Of a stretch of DNA of 64,000 nucleotides, positions 1-10,816 are shown in pieces; within the stretch, counting starts at the first letter, position 1; each line of letters begins with the position of its first letter. The notes beneath the pieces were generated by a model. It ran no database searches. It saw only the letters and a program-made list of their open reading frames with translations, and was not told the origin of the DNA. The position numbers and the translations under genes are program-made. Source of the stretch: Symbiodinium microadriaticum (lineage: Eukaryota > Sar > Dinophyceae > Suessiales > Symbiodiniaceae); NCBI GenBank assembly GCA_001939145.1, contig LSRX01000132.1:555950-619949 (forward strand). Direction: 5' to 3'.

Positions 1-104
1 AGGGTATATAGGGCTTCTATAAGGCTTCTATGTGGTATATAAACCTTCTATAAGGCTCCTAGAATAGTGACTACCCACCTGAAAATATCCTAGATTTAGG
101 CTGC
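1..104. repeat. Dispersed repeat family O, copy 1
   Basis: This AT-rich 100-bp segment (AGGGTATATAGGGCTTC at its left end, ACTACCCACCTGAA near its right end) recurs with substitutions at 23736-23826. The shared order of blocks (TATATAGGGCTTC, ACCTTCTA, AAGGCTCCTA, ACTACCC) shows common descent. No reading frame is conserved between the copies, so it is treated as a non-coding dispersed element. It starts at the window edge and may be longer. Confidence 0.7.
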
Positions 105-2575
105 ATGCACCCTAAACGCATTCCATACGGGTACCCTCAGGGCTCTGTAACGCTTAGGCATTAGAAGGGTTTCGAGGTTCCCCCGTTCAGGTACTTCAAG
201 GCCTGAGTATTAGGGTTTAGGATATAATAGTTGAGCACATGGAGCCTTAGGGTTTCAGCACTAGATTTGTGGAAGTAGCCCTAAAGAGGTTCAGGACAGT
301 AGGTATGTAGGTTATAAGTAGTATGTGGGATTATTTACGATTGTTGCTAGTAGGTACTTGGACCCTTGGGGTAGGGTTTAGGATGATCATGGATGGCCAC
401 TACATGAAACCCTAAACCCTAATTACCAAACCCTAAGCCTAAAACTCTAAACCGTTTACCCTAAACCCCTAAACCCTAAACCGGATGGCCACTACATGAA
501 CCAGGATTCGAACTCGGGCTTGAAGGTGTGGTTTGGGGGTTCGAGGTCTACGATTGTGAGGCTTTCGGGCTCAGGGTTCAGGGTTTAGGGTTTAGGGTTC
601 AGGGTTTAGGGTCCAAGGGTTTAGGATTCAGGGTTTAGGGTTCGTATGCTTCATGTGCTGCTACACACAAACAGAGCAAGCGCGCCGGCGAAGTAGTTCT
701 ACACAAGACCAACATCCATCCTCGCTCCTAGAGCTTCAACCGATCAGCGCCCCTAAACCCCAAACCCTACCCCCACCCTCAGCCTGAACCTAAACCGTTA
801 ACCCTTAAACCCTTAAAAATGAAGCTTTCTGTAACTCGAAAAAGCTCTAAACCCTGGACCAGAAACTCCAAAGCTTTACGTCGAAGGTTCCCCAGGATGG
901 CTATGGTACTTTGCAGGCTCGGGTTCCCACAGCAAAACCAGGGTCTCAGCTTTCTGTGCCTCTACGATCGGAGTTTCGAGATTCAGAAGTCGTAGGAGCT
1001 ATGCGAAGTCCATGCTCCATCGACGCCCGTACCTTCTTCCTTCCGGGCGCCCCCCGTGCCACGAAGGAAGGCTAACAAACCCAACACCCTGAAATTGAAA
1101 CGCGGCCCGGACTCAAGAGGCCTGAACCTTATAGGGTTAGGGGTTTAGGGTTTAGGGGTTTAGGGCTTAGGGGTTTAGGGTTTACGGCTTATAGGTTTTA
1201 GGGTTTAGGGCTCTGAGCGACAAAACGAGACAACGAAGACTACGCCGCGAACAATCCTCTAACACCCGCGACACCCTCACCTCTAAACTCTACACCACTC
1301 TAGCGTTTAGGGTTCACGGTTCCTTGACCACTAGACAAGACAATGTTATAACAACAACAATGCTCAATGTAGACCCAAGATCGTAGGATCCTGATTCTAA
1401 GGACCCCCTACACAGGTACGCATAGTTTGGAGAAATACTCAATCAAACCCTTTAAACGTCTGCAAAATAAAAGCCCTATGCACCACTCGAGCTTCACCCT
1501 AAACTGCCCCTACACGCAACTAAACCCTAAACCCCTACAAACCCTACCCTAAACCCTAAAACCCTAAACCCCTATAAACCCTATAAACCCTAAACCCCTA
1601 TAAGCCCGAAACCCCTAAACCCTAAAACCCCTATAAACCTTAAACCCTAAACCCTTATAAACCCTAAGCCCTAAACCCCTATAAACCCTGGAACGTCAGA
1701 GCCCCAAGCCGAAAAAGATCTGCCAGGAGGCCGGGAGTAGTTCTTGCTCTCCCAGCCATCGGGGCAGCCCACCTGTTAATTAAAGGTTTAGGATTTAGGA
1801 TTTAGGGTTTGGGGTTTAGGGTTTAGGGTTTGGGGTTTAGGGTTTAGGATTTAGGGTTTGGGATTAGAGTTTAGGGTTTAGGGCACTAAGGTCCCGTTTT
1901 AAGAGAGCCATAAGCAGGGTTAAGAACGGTCCCCTGTAAGGTCTCCCAACCCTAAACCCTAAACCCTGACGCTCCCTAATACTACCGAGGATTCTGAGAC
2001 GGTTGACATTGTCGGGTTTGGGGTTTAGGGCGGCTTTGCCTCACGGTTTAGGGGTTATAGGGTTTAGGGCTTATAGGGCTTACCCGGGCCTTGGACCCTA
2101 AACCGTTAGCTCAAGCTTCGGATGCCCCCCCCCGCCCCCCCCCCCAGGCACCCAAAAGGCTGAATTCATTACTCTACACGCAGAGGTCAGAATCTGAAAT
2201 CTGAAGTCCAGCAGCTGTACCTGTAGGGTTTAGGGTTTAGGGGTTTAGGGGTTTAGGGTTTAGGGTTTAGGGGTTTAGGGTTTAGGTGTAGTCTCTATTG
2301 TTGTCCCTTTTTGGGTTACCACCCTGTTTGCGCTTTAGGACCCTATAAGCTTAAAGTTGGCTAACGAAAATACCCTACCATGCAGACTGCCCACGCAGGA
2401 ACTGCAACGAAACCCGTTACAACATCCTTGAAGACGAACTGGTCCCAAGTCATCCCAACACCTAGGACCCCAAAATTTGACCCTAACCCCCCAAGCTGCA
2501 AACCCCTAAAAATGAGCCCTCCAGTTCCCCCCCCCCCGGTTTTACCGAACCCCCCCCAAGCCCTAAATACCCACC
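105..2575. repeat. Telomere-like tracts with short unique islands
   Basis: The stretch alternates degenerate CCCTAAA or TTTAGGG arrays (about 408-482, 560-645, 1130-1210, 1520-1690, 1787-1890, 2226-2286) with unique islands of 100-250 bases. Tract orientation changes several times. Islands at 645-760 and 880-1110 are GC-richer and could be exon remnants, but no frame stands out. A C-rich run lies at 2127-2143. No gene is called. Confidence 0.8.
391..500. repeat. CCCTAAA tract flanked by 18-bp direct repeats
   Basis: The 18-mer GGATGGCCACTACATGAA occurs at 391-408 and again, without mismatch, at 483-500. The 74 bases between them are an almost pure degenerate CCCTAAA array. The repeat itself has no telomeric character, so it looks like a target duplication made when the tract was inserted. 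Confidence 0.9.
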
Positions 2576-2686
2576 CTAACCCCCAAAAAAACAGAGAAAC
2601 GCCAGATCTGAGGGCGAGTCCATGATGGGTCGCCCGGCCGGATATGGCGAATGGAGCGGCGGGTAGAGAAGCTTCACCTCATCTCT
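2576..2686 (-). CDS. Exon-like reading frame, unknown protein
   Basis: On the minus strand a 36-codon frame runs from an acceptor-like CCAG (2690-2687) to a TAG at 2578-2576. It contains EVKLLYPPLHSPYPAGRP and IMDSPSDLAFL, with charged and proline-rich composition unlike the flanking repeats. The plus strand has a stop within 20 codons. There is no methionine near the start, so if real it is an internal or last exon. I do not recognise the product. A TTTAGGG tract (2698-2786) begins just upstream in the sense of this frame. Confidence 0.3.
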   Translation of the reverse strand, partial: RDEVKLLYPPLHSPYPAGRPIMDSPSDLAFLCFFGG

Positions 2687-2786
2687 CTGGTTCCTAGTAG
2701 GGTTTAGGGTTGAGGGTTTAGGGTTTAGGGGTTTAGGGTTTAGGGTTTAGGATTTAGGGTTTAGGGTTTAGGGTTTAGGGTTAGTA

Positions 2787-2876
2787 GGGAATGGGGGAAT
2801 GGATCCCTATGATAGGGACTTTCTTAAGGTCCCCCATACAGTAGTCCCAATAACCCATTCCCCGATTCCCTAGTAA
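2787..2876. mobile_element. Hairpin element (family J)
   Basis: An inverted repeat with arms TAGTAGGGAATGGGGGAATGG and, on the far side, CCATTCCCCGATTCCCTAGTA encloses about 45 bases. It resembles the other 70-120-bp hairpins in the window in size and form. It lies directly after a TTTAGGG tract. It is taken to be a non-autonomous MITE-like element; no target duplication is clear. Confidence 0.65.
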
Positions 2877-3744
2877 GAACCAGTCAGTCATGGTCTAGGG
2901 TTGTTTAGGGTTTAGGGTTTGGGGGTTAGGACCTCTTTCCTATCTTTCTTCTCTAGTGTTTCACAAAGATGCGGACCAGGGCGGTGAGGCTAGGGCCTAT
3001 ACAAATTAGGGTGAAAGTTGGAAAAAATGAGTATGTATTTGAGAAGTCTGCTATCAGTTTTAATTCGGGGGGGGGGGGGCGGGATATAAGTAGAGTAGAC
3101 ATGACCATAGTTACCTAGCTTATACACAGACTTACTAACTGTTACTAACTCCTGCGCCCCCTCAGGCAGAGTTACACCGATCAGGGTAATTTGTAGTTAC
3201 CAGATGCCCTAAACCCTAAACCCTAAGCTTAAACCCTAAACCCTAAACGCTAAACAACCCTAAACCTAAACCCTAATTTGTAATTACATGATGCAAATGA
3301 AGAATCTAAGAATGCAAGCGAGGTGGCGCCATGGGGCAAGCTCCGGCAGCTTTGCATGGTCTCCGAGGGCTTCTCATCTCGTCCTGGGAGCGATTGAGTT
3401 TCGGGTTCAAGGCTTACGGTGTAGAGTTTAGCAACACCGAACCATCATTGCTGAAGCTAGTGCTCTACACTCCAGGCCCAAAACCTGCAACGGTCAAGAA
3501 GTCCGTGTGCCTTTGTACGGACACTAAGTCATAAGATGTTGGTCACAGATCTTAAGATCCCCTACCGCTCTCAAAGCAACGACCCAAAGTTTCAAGATAT
3601 GCCTGTCTGGTGAGGGGCACAGGAGGACACCTCCAGGGCTTACGGTATAGCATTTAAGCTGAAACTGACCCTAAACCCCCAAACCCTAAACCCCCAAACC
3701 TCTAAACACTAACGTCAAACCCTAAATCACCCTTAGCCGGGATT
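2877..3744. repeat. Telomere-like tracts and unique sequence
   Basis: This holds a TTTAGGG run near 2905, a G-rich run at 3067-3079, the bracketed tract at 3208-3274 (listed separately) and another CCCTAAA tract at 3668-3730. The island 3331-3534 is open on both strands (67 codons on plus), but neither frame is persuasive, so no gene is called. Confidence 0.7.
3188..3294. repeat. CCCTAAA tract flanked by 20-bp imperfect direct repeats
   Basis: AATTTGTAGTTACCAGATGC at 3188-3207 and AATTTGTAATTACATGATGC at 3275-3294 agree at 17 of 20 positions and sit in the same orientation on either side of a 67-base CCCTAAA array. The divergence suggests an older event than the perfect examples at 391, 18336 or 47197. 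Confidence 0.8.
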
Positions 3745-3870
3745 AGGGCTCCCAAAGGCTCCATGTACGCATATACTATATACTTAGACCCTAAAGTACT
3801 TATACAGGAACCCCTTTACGGCCTAGGTATATACTATATAATATGGGTACATGGAGCCTTTGGGGCTCCC
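3745..3870. mobile_element. Hairpin element (family C), copy 1
   Basis: The arms GGGCTCCCAAAGGCTCCATGT and, on the right, ACATGGAGCCTTTGGGGCTCCC form a long inverted repeat with further pairing inwards (ATATACTATATA). Related hairpins with CTAAGGGTCCATGTACCC arms occur at 8775, 51899 and 57088. A CCCTAAA tract abuts the right arm. Confidence 0.75.
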
Positions 3871-5601
3871 TAAACCCTAAACCCTGGATTAGTAGGGCTC
3901 CGGAAGCATGGTAACTTCGCCACCTTGACGTTGGGCGATCCAGGCTTACATTGCCAGAACATCCCCCCCGCTGAAAAAAATACCTACCTGTTTGCGGATG
4001 TGTATAAGGAGATCAGGCGGTCAGGATAGGGAGCCCAAAAATAAAAACCATACCTCTTTAAGGATTTGTCTGCGGAGATTTAAAAGGAAGACCTAAAACA
4101 CCTAGCTTCTTTCTGAGAGGGCCTTGAGCAGGGCCTTACAGTACTTCGTCGTATGAGCTTCGCAGTTTATAAACACTTGAGACTTCGCAGAGGTTTCTCG
4201 GGTTCAGGGTTTAGGGTTTAGGAGTTTAGGGTTTAGGGTTTAGGCGTCTAGGAGTTCAGGAGTTTAGGGTTTAGGCGTTTAGGCGTTTAGGGTTTTGGGC
4301 TTTGAGCCTGCGTTTTTTGCAAAGGATGCCTTCGGCATCGAGACGATGTCGGCTTCGAGGATTCTGTGGAGAGCATACGGCATAGAGGGTGGGGTATGGG
4401 GTTTAGGGTTTATGGTTAGGGGGGGATTAGGGTTTAGGGTATGATCATCGAGACTGTTCAACTTCAGTGGGAGCCATGGTCTATAGACATTTGCTGCTCC
4501 CTACTTTAAGGTCTTACATACCCTAAACAGCAAACATTAGACTCCTTAAACCCGGAACCTTAAACCCTAAACCGTTTATGGGTTTGGAATGTGAATTGTT
4601 GAACACGACTCTCCATGCTGCCAGGCTCCTCTGTGCTGAAATTCCGGCGCGTCTTCCTGCAGTGCGACACGGTAGTTTTGGTGGTTTAGGGCTTTGGCGC
4701 ATAGGGTGTAGGGGTTAAGGGCTTAGGGCTGCATAGAGTTTTATATGGGGCTTTGCAAGGGTCTCGTATGGGTTCGAAGCGGACACCGTGGGCAAGTAGA
4801 GATGCAGGATAAAACGGGTTTTTGGGGCTAAGGCAACAGATGGGAGCGACTTCCAGATCTTCCCCATAGGGTTTGCTTTAGGGTTTAGGGTTCAGGAGTT
4901 TAGGGTTTAGAGGATCCTGAAATCACCAGACCCTTCACTGTAGGACTCGCTCTAAAGTTAAAGTTCGGAGGATCTGCGAGGTCTCCTCGTCTGGCCCTAT
5001 GAGGGTTCTACAAGGACCAGGGGTTGAGGGCTTCGGGTTTGGCCTTCAAGCCTTCAAGGGCCCTTTAATAGATGGTCCTTCATAGGTGGGTATTTAGGGG
5101 GGGGATTGAGAGTGATTGGGGGGTCTCTGGGGCCTCAATCTTAGCCCTTGAGCTCTCTGAGCTTAGAAGAGTCCAAACTATCGAGGCTCCCACTCAGGGC
5201 CACCAACACCGGACAACACCTACAGAGCTCTGTTCAGCAACTTCTCTCCGACGTATAGAGATTTTTCGAAATCATACAAGCCAGCAAGAAGCCCTCTCGA
5301 GCCACCTCAAAAGATCCAAACAATACAATCCTCATAGAAACACCTGGACCTACACACCCCCATTGAAGCCACACCTCGAAAAGGCTGTATAAATGCGATC
5401 CAGGTGTGCAACAAGAGTATGAAAACACAACAAGAACGCCCCACCCTCACACGCCCTCTTGCCACCCTCAAACAAAATCAGAAGTTGGAAATGCAAAAGG
5501 CCCTACAACATGCTTACTTGCTGCCCGACAAGCCTTAACCCTAAACCCTGGGCCCTAAACCTCTAAGACGGGAATCTGGTGGGACGAGCGCTTGAACGGC
5601 G
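3871..5601. repeat. Telomere-like tracts; no clear gene
   Basis: TTTAGGG tracts lie at about 4203-4290, 4398-4440 and 4870-4915. The interval 5072-5392 is open on the plus strand for 106 codons and overlaps a minus-strand frame of 64 codons, but it is low in acidic residues and has no conserved feature, so it is not called. The remainder is unique sequence without visible structure. Confidence 0.6.
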
Positions 5602-5706
5602 ATGGCAGCACAAAAGGGCCACCACGCAGCAGAAACCATGGCAGAGGATCTCTCTCGAGTCCGGGTGCTCGGTGTTATGGTTCAGGTTGCAGGGTTTAGG
5701 GTATAG
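5602..5706 (+). CDS. Possible first exon, unknown protein
   Basis: An ATG at 5602 opens a 34-codon frame beginning MAAQKGHHAAETMAEDLSRV and followed by RVLGVMVQ. An in-frame TGA lies six bases upstream, so this ATG would be the start. The likely coding end is a donor-like CAG|GTTGCAGG at about 5685, after which the frame runs into TTTAGGG sequence and stops at 5704. A second plus frame over the same bases is also open, which lowers confidence. Not recognised. Confidence 0.25.
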   Translation: MAAQKGHHAAETMAEDLSRVRVLGVMVQVAGFRV

Positions 5707-6656
5707 AGTTTAGGAGTTTAGGAGTTTAGAGTTTAGGGTTTAGGGTTTAGGAGTTTAGGAGTTTAGGAGTTTAGGGTTTCAGGGTTTAGGGTTTAGGGTT
5801 CAGCGTTCAAGGTCGGGGCTTGGCTTGCTCTTTCGTGTGGTGGCTAGTAAGGGTCTGCTGGGCTATGTGCAGGGTTTAGGGCTTCGGGTAGATTGGGTCA
5901 TTGGGTATCTGAAAGGTACTATATCAAGGCGGGGTGGGCTGTGGGATACTCAGGTAAACATCAAAGGTTGGGCACAAGGGCTGCTGCTGTCGAAAGCCTG
6001 CTGAGTTTGGGCCAAGGGATTTAGGGTCGAGATTCAGGGGGTTCAGGTATGAGCCACTAAATCCTAAACCCTAAACTTTAAAAAGTTCAATTCTACGATT
6101 TCGGGCTCGGAACCCTACAAACCCTGCAACATATCGAAGTGGATTTTGAAGCTCAAAGGTTGGGAAGGAAGAAGTCAGGCTGGCAGCCAATGCTTGGGCT
6201 TCAAGGGTTGTGCTGCAATCAACACAGCACCCCCTGAGGGACCTTCTAATCAGGAACCCTAAGGAGTAATATTTCCCTTTAAGGGATCCTACAAGGGGGT
6301 TTCGGGGTTCAGGGGTTTAGGGTTTAGGGGTTTAGGGTTTAGGGGTTTAGGGTTTAGGGGGTTTTAGGGGCTTTAGGCTTTAGGGTTTGGAGTTTAGCCC
6401 TAAACCCTAAACCCTAAACGCTTAGAGCTAGATACAGTAGTACCTGGGTAACGATCGGCACTAGACCCCTTCAAGCTCATGGCTGTGGCTAATTATGATT
6501 GCCCCTCGGAAGTATCCGCCCCATAATGCCCAATATGCCCCAAACCCTACTAAATCCGAAAGACCGTAAAGCCCTATAGTACCCCTTTATAGATCCTTTA
6601 TAGGAACCTTTTATAGTTTAGTTCTTTGAAAGGAACCCCAACCCTAGCCTCACAAG
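5686..6656. repeat. Telomere-like tracts and unique sequence
   Basis: TTTAGGG variants fill 5690-5810 and 6310-6390, and an inverted CCCTAAA run follows at 6400-6420. A plus-strand frame around 6454-6522 (ending NYDCPSEVSAP and a stop) may be an exon end, but it is too short to call. Confidence 0.6.
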
Positions 6657-6760
6657 CCTGGCGTCAGCAAGCTTTTGAGCTTCTGTCGAGGTGTGGCAAG
6701 AGGAAGACACGCTACAGCAGGAGATTCCTCGTCACATGTTCGGGAGATGGTGAATTCCGG
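6657..6760 (+). CDS. Exon-like segment with GT donor
   Basis: The plus frame reads AWRQQAFELLSRCGKRKTRY and then SRRFLVTCSGDGEFR before GTGAGAGG, a good donor match at 6761. CACAAG at 6651-6656 could serve as acceptor. Basic and aromatic residues dominate. A TTTAGGG tract begins about 50 bases downstream. Product unknown. Confidence 0.3.
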
Positions 6761-6970
6761 GTGAGAGGTTTGGCTAACTGCAGGACCAGGGTTGGGAGTT
6801 TCAGGGTTTAGGGTTGAGGGGTTGGGGTTTAGGGTTTAGGGTTTAGGGTTTAGGGTTACCCTAAACCCTAAACCCCTAAACCCTAAGCCCCGGGTTTAGG
6901 TTTTGTTGGGGCTACTGCTACATAAAGTCACTTCAAGGTGCCTTTGCTCTCAGGTAGCCAGTACCGAACT

Positions 6971-7134
6971 ACCCATAGGCTCCTACGTAGTTCCTTTTAT
7001 GGTTTAAGGGTTTAGAGTTTAGGGGTTTAGGGTTTAGGGTTTAAGGTTTAGGGTTTGAGTAGTTCCTTTTTATGGCTCATATTCAGAATCCTATAAGGTA
7101 ATCCCAAACAGGGACTACTAAGGAGCCTATGGGT
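6971..7134. mobile_element. Hairpin element (family A) interrupted by a TTTAGGG tract
   Basis: Left arm ACCCATAGGCTCCTACGTAG and right arm CTACTAAGGAGCCTATGGGT define family A. The element is longer than its relatives because a 56-base TTTAGGG-type tract (7003-7058) sits in its left arm. GTAGTTCCTTTTATGG at 6987-7002 is repeated with one extra T at 7059-7075. Uninterrupted relatives (24715, 43118) show the empty site. Confidence 0.85.
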
Positions 7135-7514
7135 AGGTTGAAGGGTCTTTAGTCATGTTCGGAGCAAGGCTTAGGATTCAAGGTGTGGCACTTGGGGCTC
7201 GACTCCTGGATGGTTTAAAATTCACCGTTCCGGGTTCAGCGGTTTAGGGGGTTTAGGATTTAGTTTTTAGATTTTAGGGCTTGCGGTTTAGGGTTTGGGG
7301 TTTTCGGGTTCAGGGTTTTGGGGTTGGGAGGTTCAGGGTGTAGGGTTTGGGATGAGATTATCGAGTGACTGCTCTCAGATTTCACCATGGCAACAATGAC
7401 AACAAACCTGATCGCAGCCAGAAGACCATCGGGAGACAATACCAGCAACAGTAATCGTCATAACTGGAACGACACGGGCAGTTGACAATGAGAACCATAA
7501 GAATAGGTACTATA
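7135..7514. repeat. Telomere-like tract and unique sequence
   Basis: A degenerate TTTAGGG tract occupies about 7235-7350. The following 160 bases contain a minus frame (GLLAAIRFVVIVAMVKSESS) that is hydrophobic and possibly coding, but it merges into the repeat without a clear border. No gene is called. Confidence 0.5.
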
Positions 7515-7622
7515 CCGTTGATGATATAAACCCTGCATTACCTTATGGACCCGAAACTATGGAAATTATGGTATCTTCCTTATTATGGGTAATGGGGATG
7601 CAGGATTTATATCATCAACAGT
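7515..7622. mobile_element. Hairpin element (family E), copy 1
   Basis: The arms GTTGATGATATAAACCCTGC and GCAGGATTTATATCATCAAC pair over about 40 bases around ACCTTATGGACCC and TTATTATGGGTAAT. Two close relatives follow at 8458 and 10236, giving three copies in 2.8 kb. The element has no coding capacity and is MITE-like. Confidence 0.85.
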
Positions 7623-8457
7623 GGTAGTGCAACACCAACACGGGCCACATGAGAGGAACCTCCTGGCTTCTTCGGATTCATAGTTGTGTTGGACGTTCTA
7701 GGAACGGAGCCCGGTAAATTGCAGCCCACTACTGTTCAAAACAAGAGCCTCCCCTGCAAAGCCAGGAGAACTAGGGCACAGGGCTATCGTACACCCTAAA
7801 CCCTAAACTAAACCCTAAACCTTAAACTCCGGACCCTAAGCCCGAAACTCTAGATGTGCTACAATTGTGCATGAGCTTCAATCCTGGAGACCCTGGGTCC
7901 TTCGGCCCTGAGGCATTGGTGTTGGGGTCTAGGGTTTAGGGATTTAGGGTTTAGGGTTTAGGGGTTTAGGGTTGAGGATTTAGGGTTTAGGGTTTAAGGT
8001 TTAGGGTTTAGGGTTGAGGGTTTAGGGTTGAGGGGTTTAGGGTTTAGGGTTGCGCGTAGGCATTAAAGCAAGTTGACATATGACCGGAACCTCGGACACA
8101 GGTTGGCGCAGAAGACGACTGCATCCGGGTCGCTGCGACATTGACACACTGTTGGGTCGCCCGAAAGCCATCAGGATGATATTCTCGTCTGAGTTGTAGT
8201 TCTGGAGCCCTCAGAAGTATTTATGAATAGGTACCTTTATCAGAACCATAAGAGAAAGTTTAAAGTTTCCCAAAGTGCCACCTACGCATTGGCATTGCCT
8301 TTTAGGCAACAGGGTCGGATAAGCCCAGCCCTAAACCCTGAAAAGGCCCTCACAGGGTTTTGAGGTTTTGGCCTGGGGCTCGCCGTATGCGACAGTCATA
8401 CCACTTCAGGAACCAAGGTGCACGGACTGAGCCATCGGAGAGTATTGTTTACAACTA
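7623..8457. repeat. Telomere-like tract and possible exon remnant
   Basis: A long TTTAGGG tract covers 7922-8053. Downstream, plus-strand bases 8090-8207 read TGTSDTGWRRRRLHPGRCD and then IDTLLGRPKAIRMIFSSEL before a TAG, which could be a terminal exon; the evidence is frame quality alone. AGGCATT occurs on both sides of the tract, too short to count as a flanking duplication. Confidence 0.4.
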
Positions 8458-8558
8458 CTGTTGATGATAGAAACCCTGCATTTCCTTAAGGACCCTAAAC
8501 TATGGGAATCATGGTATATTCCTTATTTTTGGGTAATGCAGTCTATATCATCAACCGT
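8458..8558. mobile_element. Hairpin element (family E), copy 2
   Basis: CTGTTGATGATAGAAACCCT and AGTCTATATCATCAAC form the arms, with the same internal blocks (TTAAGGACCC, AACTATGGGAATCATGGTAT, GGGTAATGCAG) as copies 1 and 3. Confidence 0.85.
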
Positions 8559-8774
8559 AGGACTTGCGGACCAACACCCTGCACCCTGATTCGGGTCGCG
8601 CGTAACCAGTGCACTGGGGGTTATGTCTAAGAGCCTCATTAGCGGCCTGGGGCACTCAATTCGTTCATTTGGGTTTAGGGGGCAGTTCTCTTAATTAGGG
8701 TCCCTTTTTTTAGGGTCCTTCTTATAAGGGTGCCGTACTATTTTGGTGTCCTTTCAAAACGGTTCCTACTTTAG

Positions 8775-8884
8775 GCCCTAAGGGTCCATGTACCCAAATA
8801 GTAGATACATTGGCCTTAATGTAGTCCCTATATAGGTTCTTTGGGGCCAATGTATATACTATTTGGGTACATGGACCCTTAGGG
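8775..8884. mobile_element. Hairpin element (family C), copy 2
   Basis: CCCTAAGGGTCCATGTACCC on the left and GGGTACATGGACCCTTAGGG on the right are perfect inverted repeats, with AAATAGTAGATACATTGGCC inside pairing to GGCCAATGTATATACTATTT. The outermost CCCTAAGGG resembles the telomere heptamer. Confidence 0.9.
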
Positions 8885-10235
8885 TAGAGGGTTTATACCC
8901 TGGGACTTTTGGGTTGGAGAGGCCGCGGAATGGGCATTTGCGCCGGGCCAAGCTCCCAAGGGGCGCTTAAGGCACACCGAAACCCTGAGCAGCCGAAAGC
9001 CCACAGCTAATTGGTTTAGGGTTTTAGGGGTTTAGGGGTTTAGGGGTTTAGGGTTTAGGGTTTAGGATTTAGGGTTTAGGGTTAGCAATCGGATTCTGGA
9101 ATGTTATACCATGTAAAATATACTACAATAATTATTAGATAATAAGGCAGCCTAGAGAACAATATTGGGACGTATTTCGGCTCTTGTACCAAAGACAAGC
9201 CCTCCGGGGCCCAACCGGCTTGCAGGCGACCTTGGACATTGGAACACAATGTAAGCCGGGCGAGCTGTGAAGGTGGGGACCTCGTTTAAACAGTTTGAGA
9301 ATAGAGAATCCTTCAGAGGGGAGCCGACTTCCAAGACTCCCAAGCCTCACGGGTTTAGGGTTTAGGGATCAGCGTTTAGGGTTTAGGGTTCACACTTCTA
9401 TGTTCAGTAATCTCGTGCATTTTAGATGAATCCCCAGTATTCAATCAGGATCAAACGGCCCAGGTATGAGGCAGCTCCCAGATAGTACAAGACAACCAGG
9501 AGACCCCCCAACCCAAGAGCCACCACAGCGCACCTTTCTGAAACCCTCAGCTAACCTTAAACCCTACCTGGAGGGTGAAGATCAGTTAGTAATAAAGAAA
9601 TATGAGTACCTCGATTTCAATTGGTTCTATAGGCACTTGTTATAACAACGTATAGCTAGCTTAGCTGAAACCCTACTTACTGAGTAACTTGGGCCCCCGG
9701 TCCTGTAGGCAACTCCTAAGATTGGACGGATCCCTCACTGAAGGCTTCACTAGCCTTGCTGCTGAGGCAAGGCCCCGTGTTGCACACTCCTGCTCGTTGA
9801 GGTGAGAGCTGAAGGCTTCAAAGTTTCTTTTGCTTTCTAAGTGGAGCTGCGCTCAAACATCGAAGGTTTCTAGGGTTTAGGGGCTTAGGGTTCAGGGGTT
9901 GAGGGTTGAGGGATTTCTTTGGGGTTTACGGTTCAGGGTTTATGGGTTCAGGGTTTTAGGGTTTAAGGCTCGGGGGCTTGTCATTGAGGCTTCTTGCAAG
10001 GGTTCCTTTAAGCGGTACTATAAGGGTTCCTCCAAGGGGCACTATAAGGGTTATAGATGTGAATATAAGGGTTCCGCTAAGGAGTACTGTAAGGGTTTCT
10101 CTAACGGCTCTCTTAAGTGTTTGTAAGTTATCGTATATTGCTAAAGCCGTGGGTTGTGTTTGCACTGAAGGTCCGAAGGTGCAGGGTTCAGCATATGCGT
10201 TACGGAGAACCCTAAACGCCACACCTTTGCCTCTA
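8885..10235. repeat. Telomere-like tracts and unclassified islands
   Basis: TTTAGGG tracts lie at 9013-9085 and 9350-9390. The island 9135-9350 is open in two minus frames and one plus frame, so coding status cannot be decided. The segment 9985-10120 is built from short imperfect repeats of AAGGGTTCC and CACTATAAGGG. Confidence 0.5.
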
Positions 10236-10336
10236 CTGTTGATGATACAAATCCTGCATTACCTTAAGGACCCTAGACTATGGGAAGTATGGTATGTTCC
10301 TTATTATGGGCAATGCAGGATTTATAACATCAACCC
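10236..10336. mobile_element. Hairpin element (family E), copy 3
   Basis: CTGTTGATGATACAAATCCT pairs with AGGATTTATAACATCAAC; the interior matches copies 1 and 2. The left flank CTACT is shared with copy 2, so the true terminal repeat may extend a few bases further out. Confidence 0.85.
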
Positions 10337-10816
10337 TAGTTTGGTGGTTTAGGGTTTGGGGTCTGTTGTGCGGCTAAGGGTGTGTATCCTCAGGACATGA
10401 GTGCGGCGTGACTGCCACCAGCCAGGAAAACGAGGAGCCAGCGGCCAAAACACGATCGAACATCCGTGACTGCCCCCAAGAGAACTTAGGGTTTAGGGTT
10501 TAGGGTTTAGGGTACCTTAGCCTCAAAAAAGGTTACCCTTTTGAATTATAAAGTAGGTTTGTATAAGCCCCAAAAGGTTAAAGGTTACCAACTCAGCCCC
10601 AAGAGAGCTGACATGCTTGTCGGAGGGCTTCGTGAAAGCCTTGAAGGGCCTGTTTAGGGTTTAGGGTTTAGGGGTTCGGGATTAGGGCTTAGGGGTTAGG
10701 GTTTAGAGTTTAAGGTTGTTCTCAGGGTAAGAATACCCAACCAATAGGGCTGTGGGTACCAAAACCCATTCCCGCAAGAGTCTTGGAGACCCTTACTCGT
10801 TTGTGTCCTTGGACAC
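10337..10816. repeat. Unique sequence with short telomere-like runs
   Basis: TTTAGGG runs occur at 10488-10512 and 10650-10710. Around 10515-10590 the block AAAGGTTACC appears in direct and near-inverted form. No reading frame stands out. Confidence 0.5.

Noticed and set aside
483..525. Reverse-complement similarity to a tRNA T-arm (GTTCGAATCCTGG)
   Set aside because: T-stem pairing is imperfect and no D arm, anticodon arm or matching acceptor stem could be found.
2380..2625. 81-codon proline-rich plus frame
   Set aside because: It translates CCCTAAA-type and poly-C sequence, and a better minus-strand frame overlaps it.
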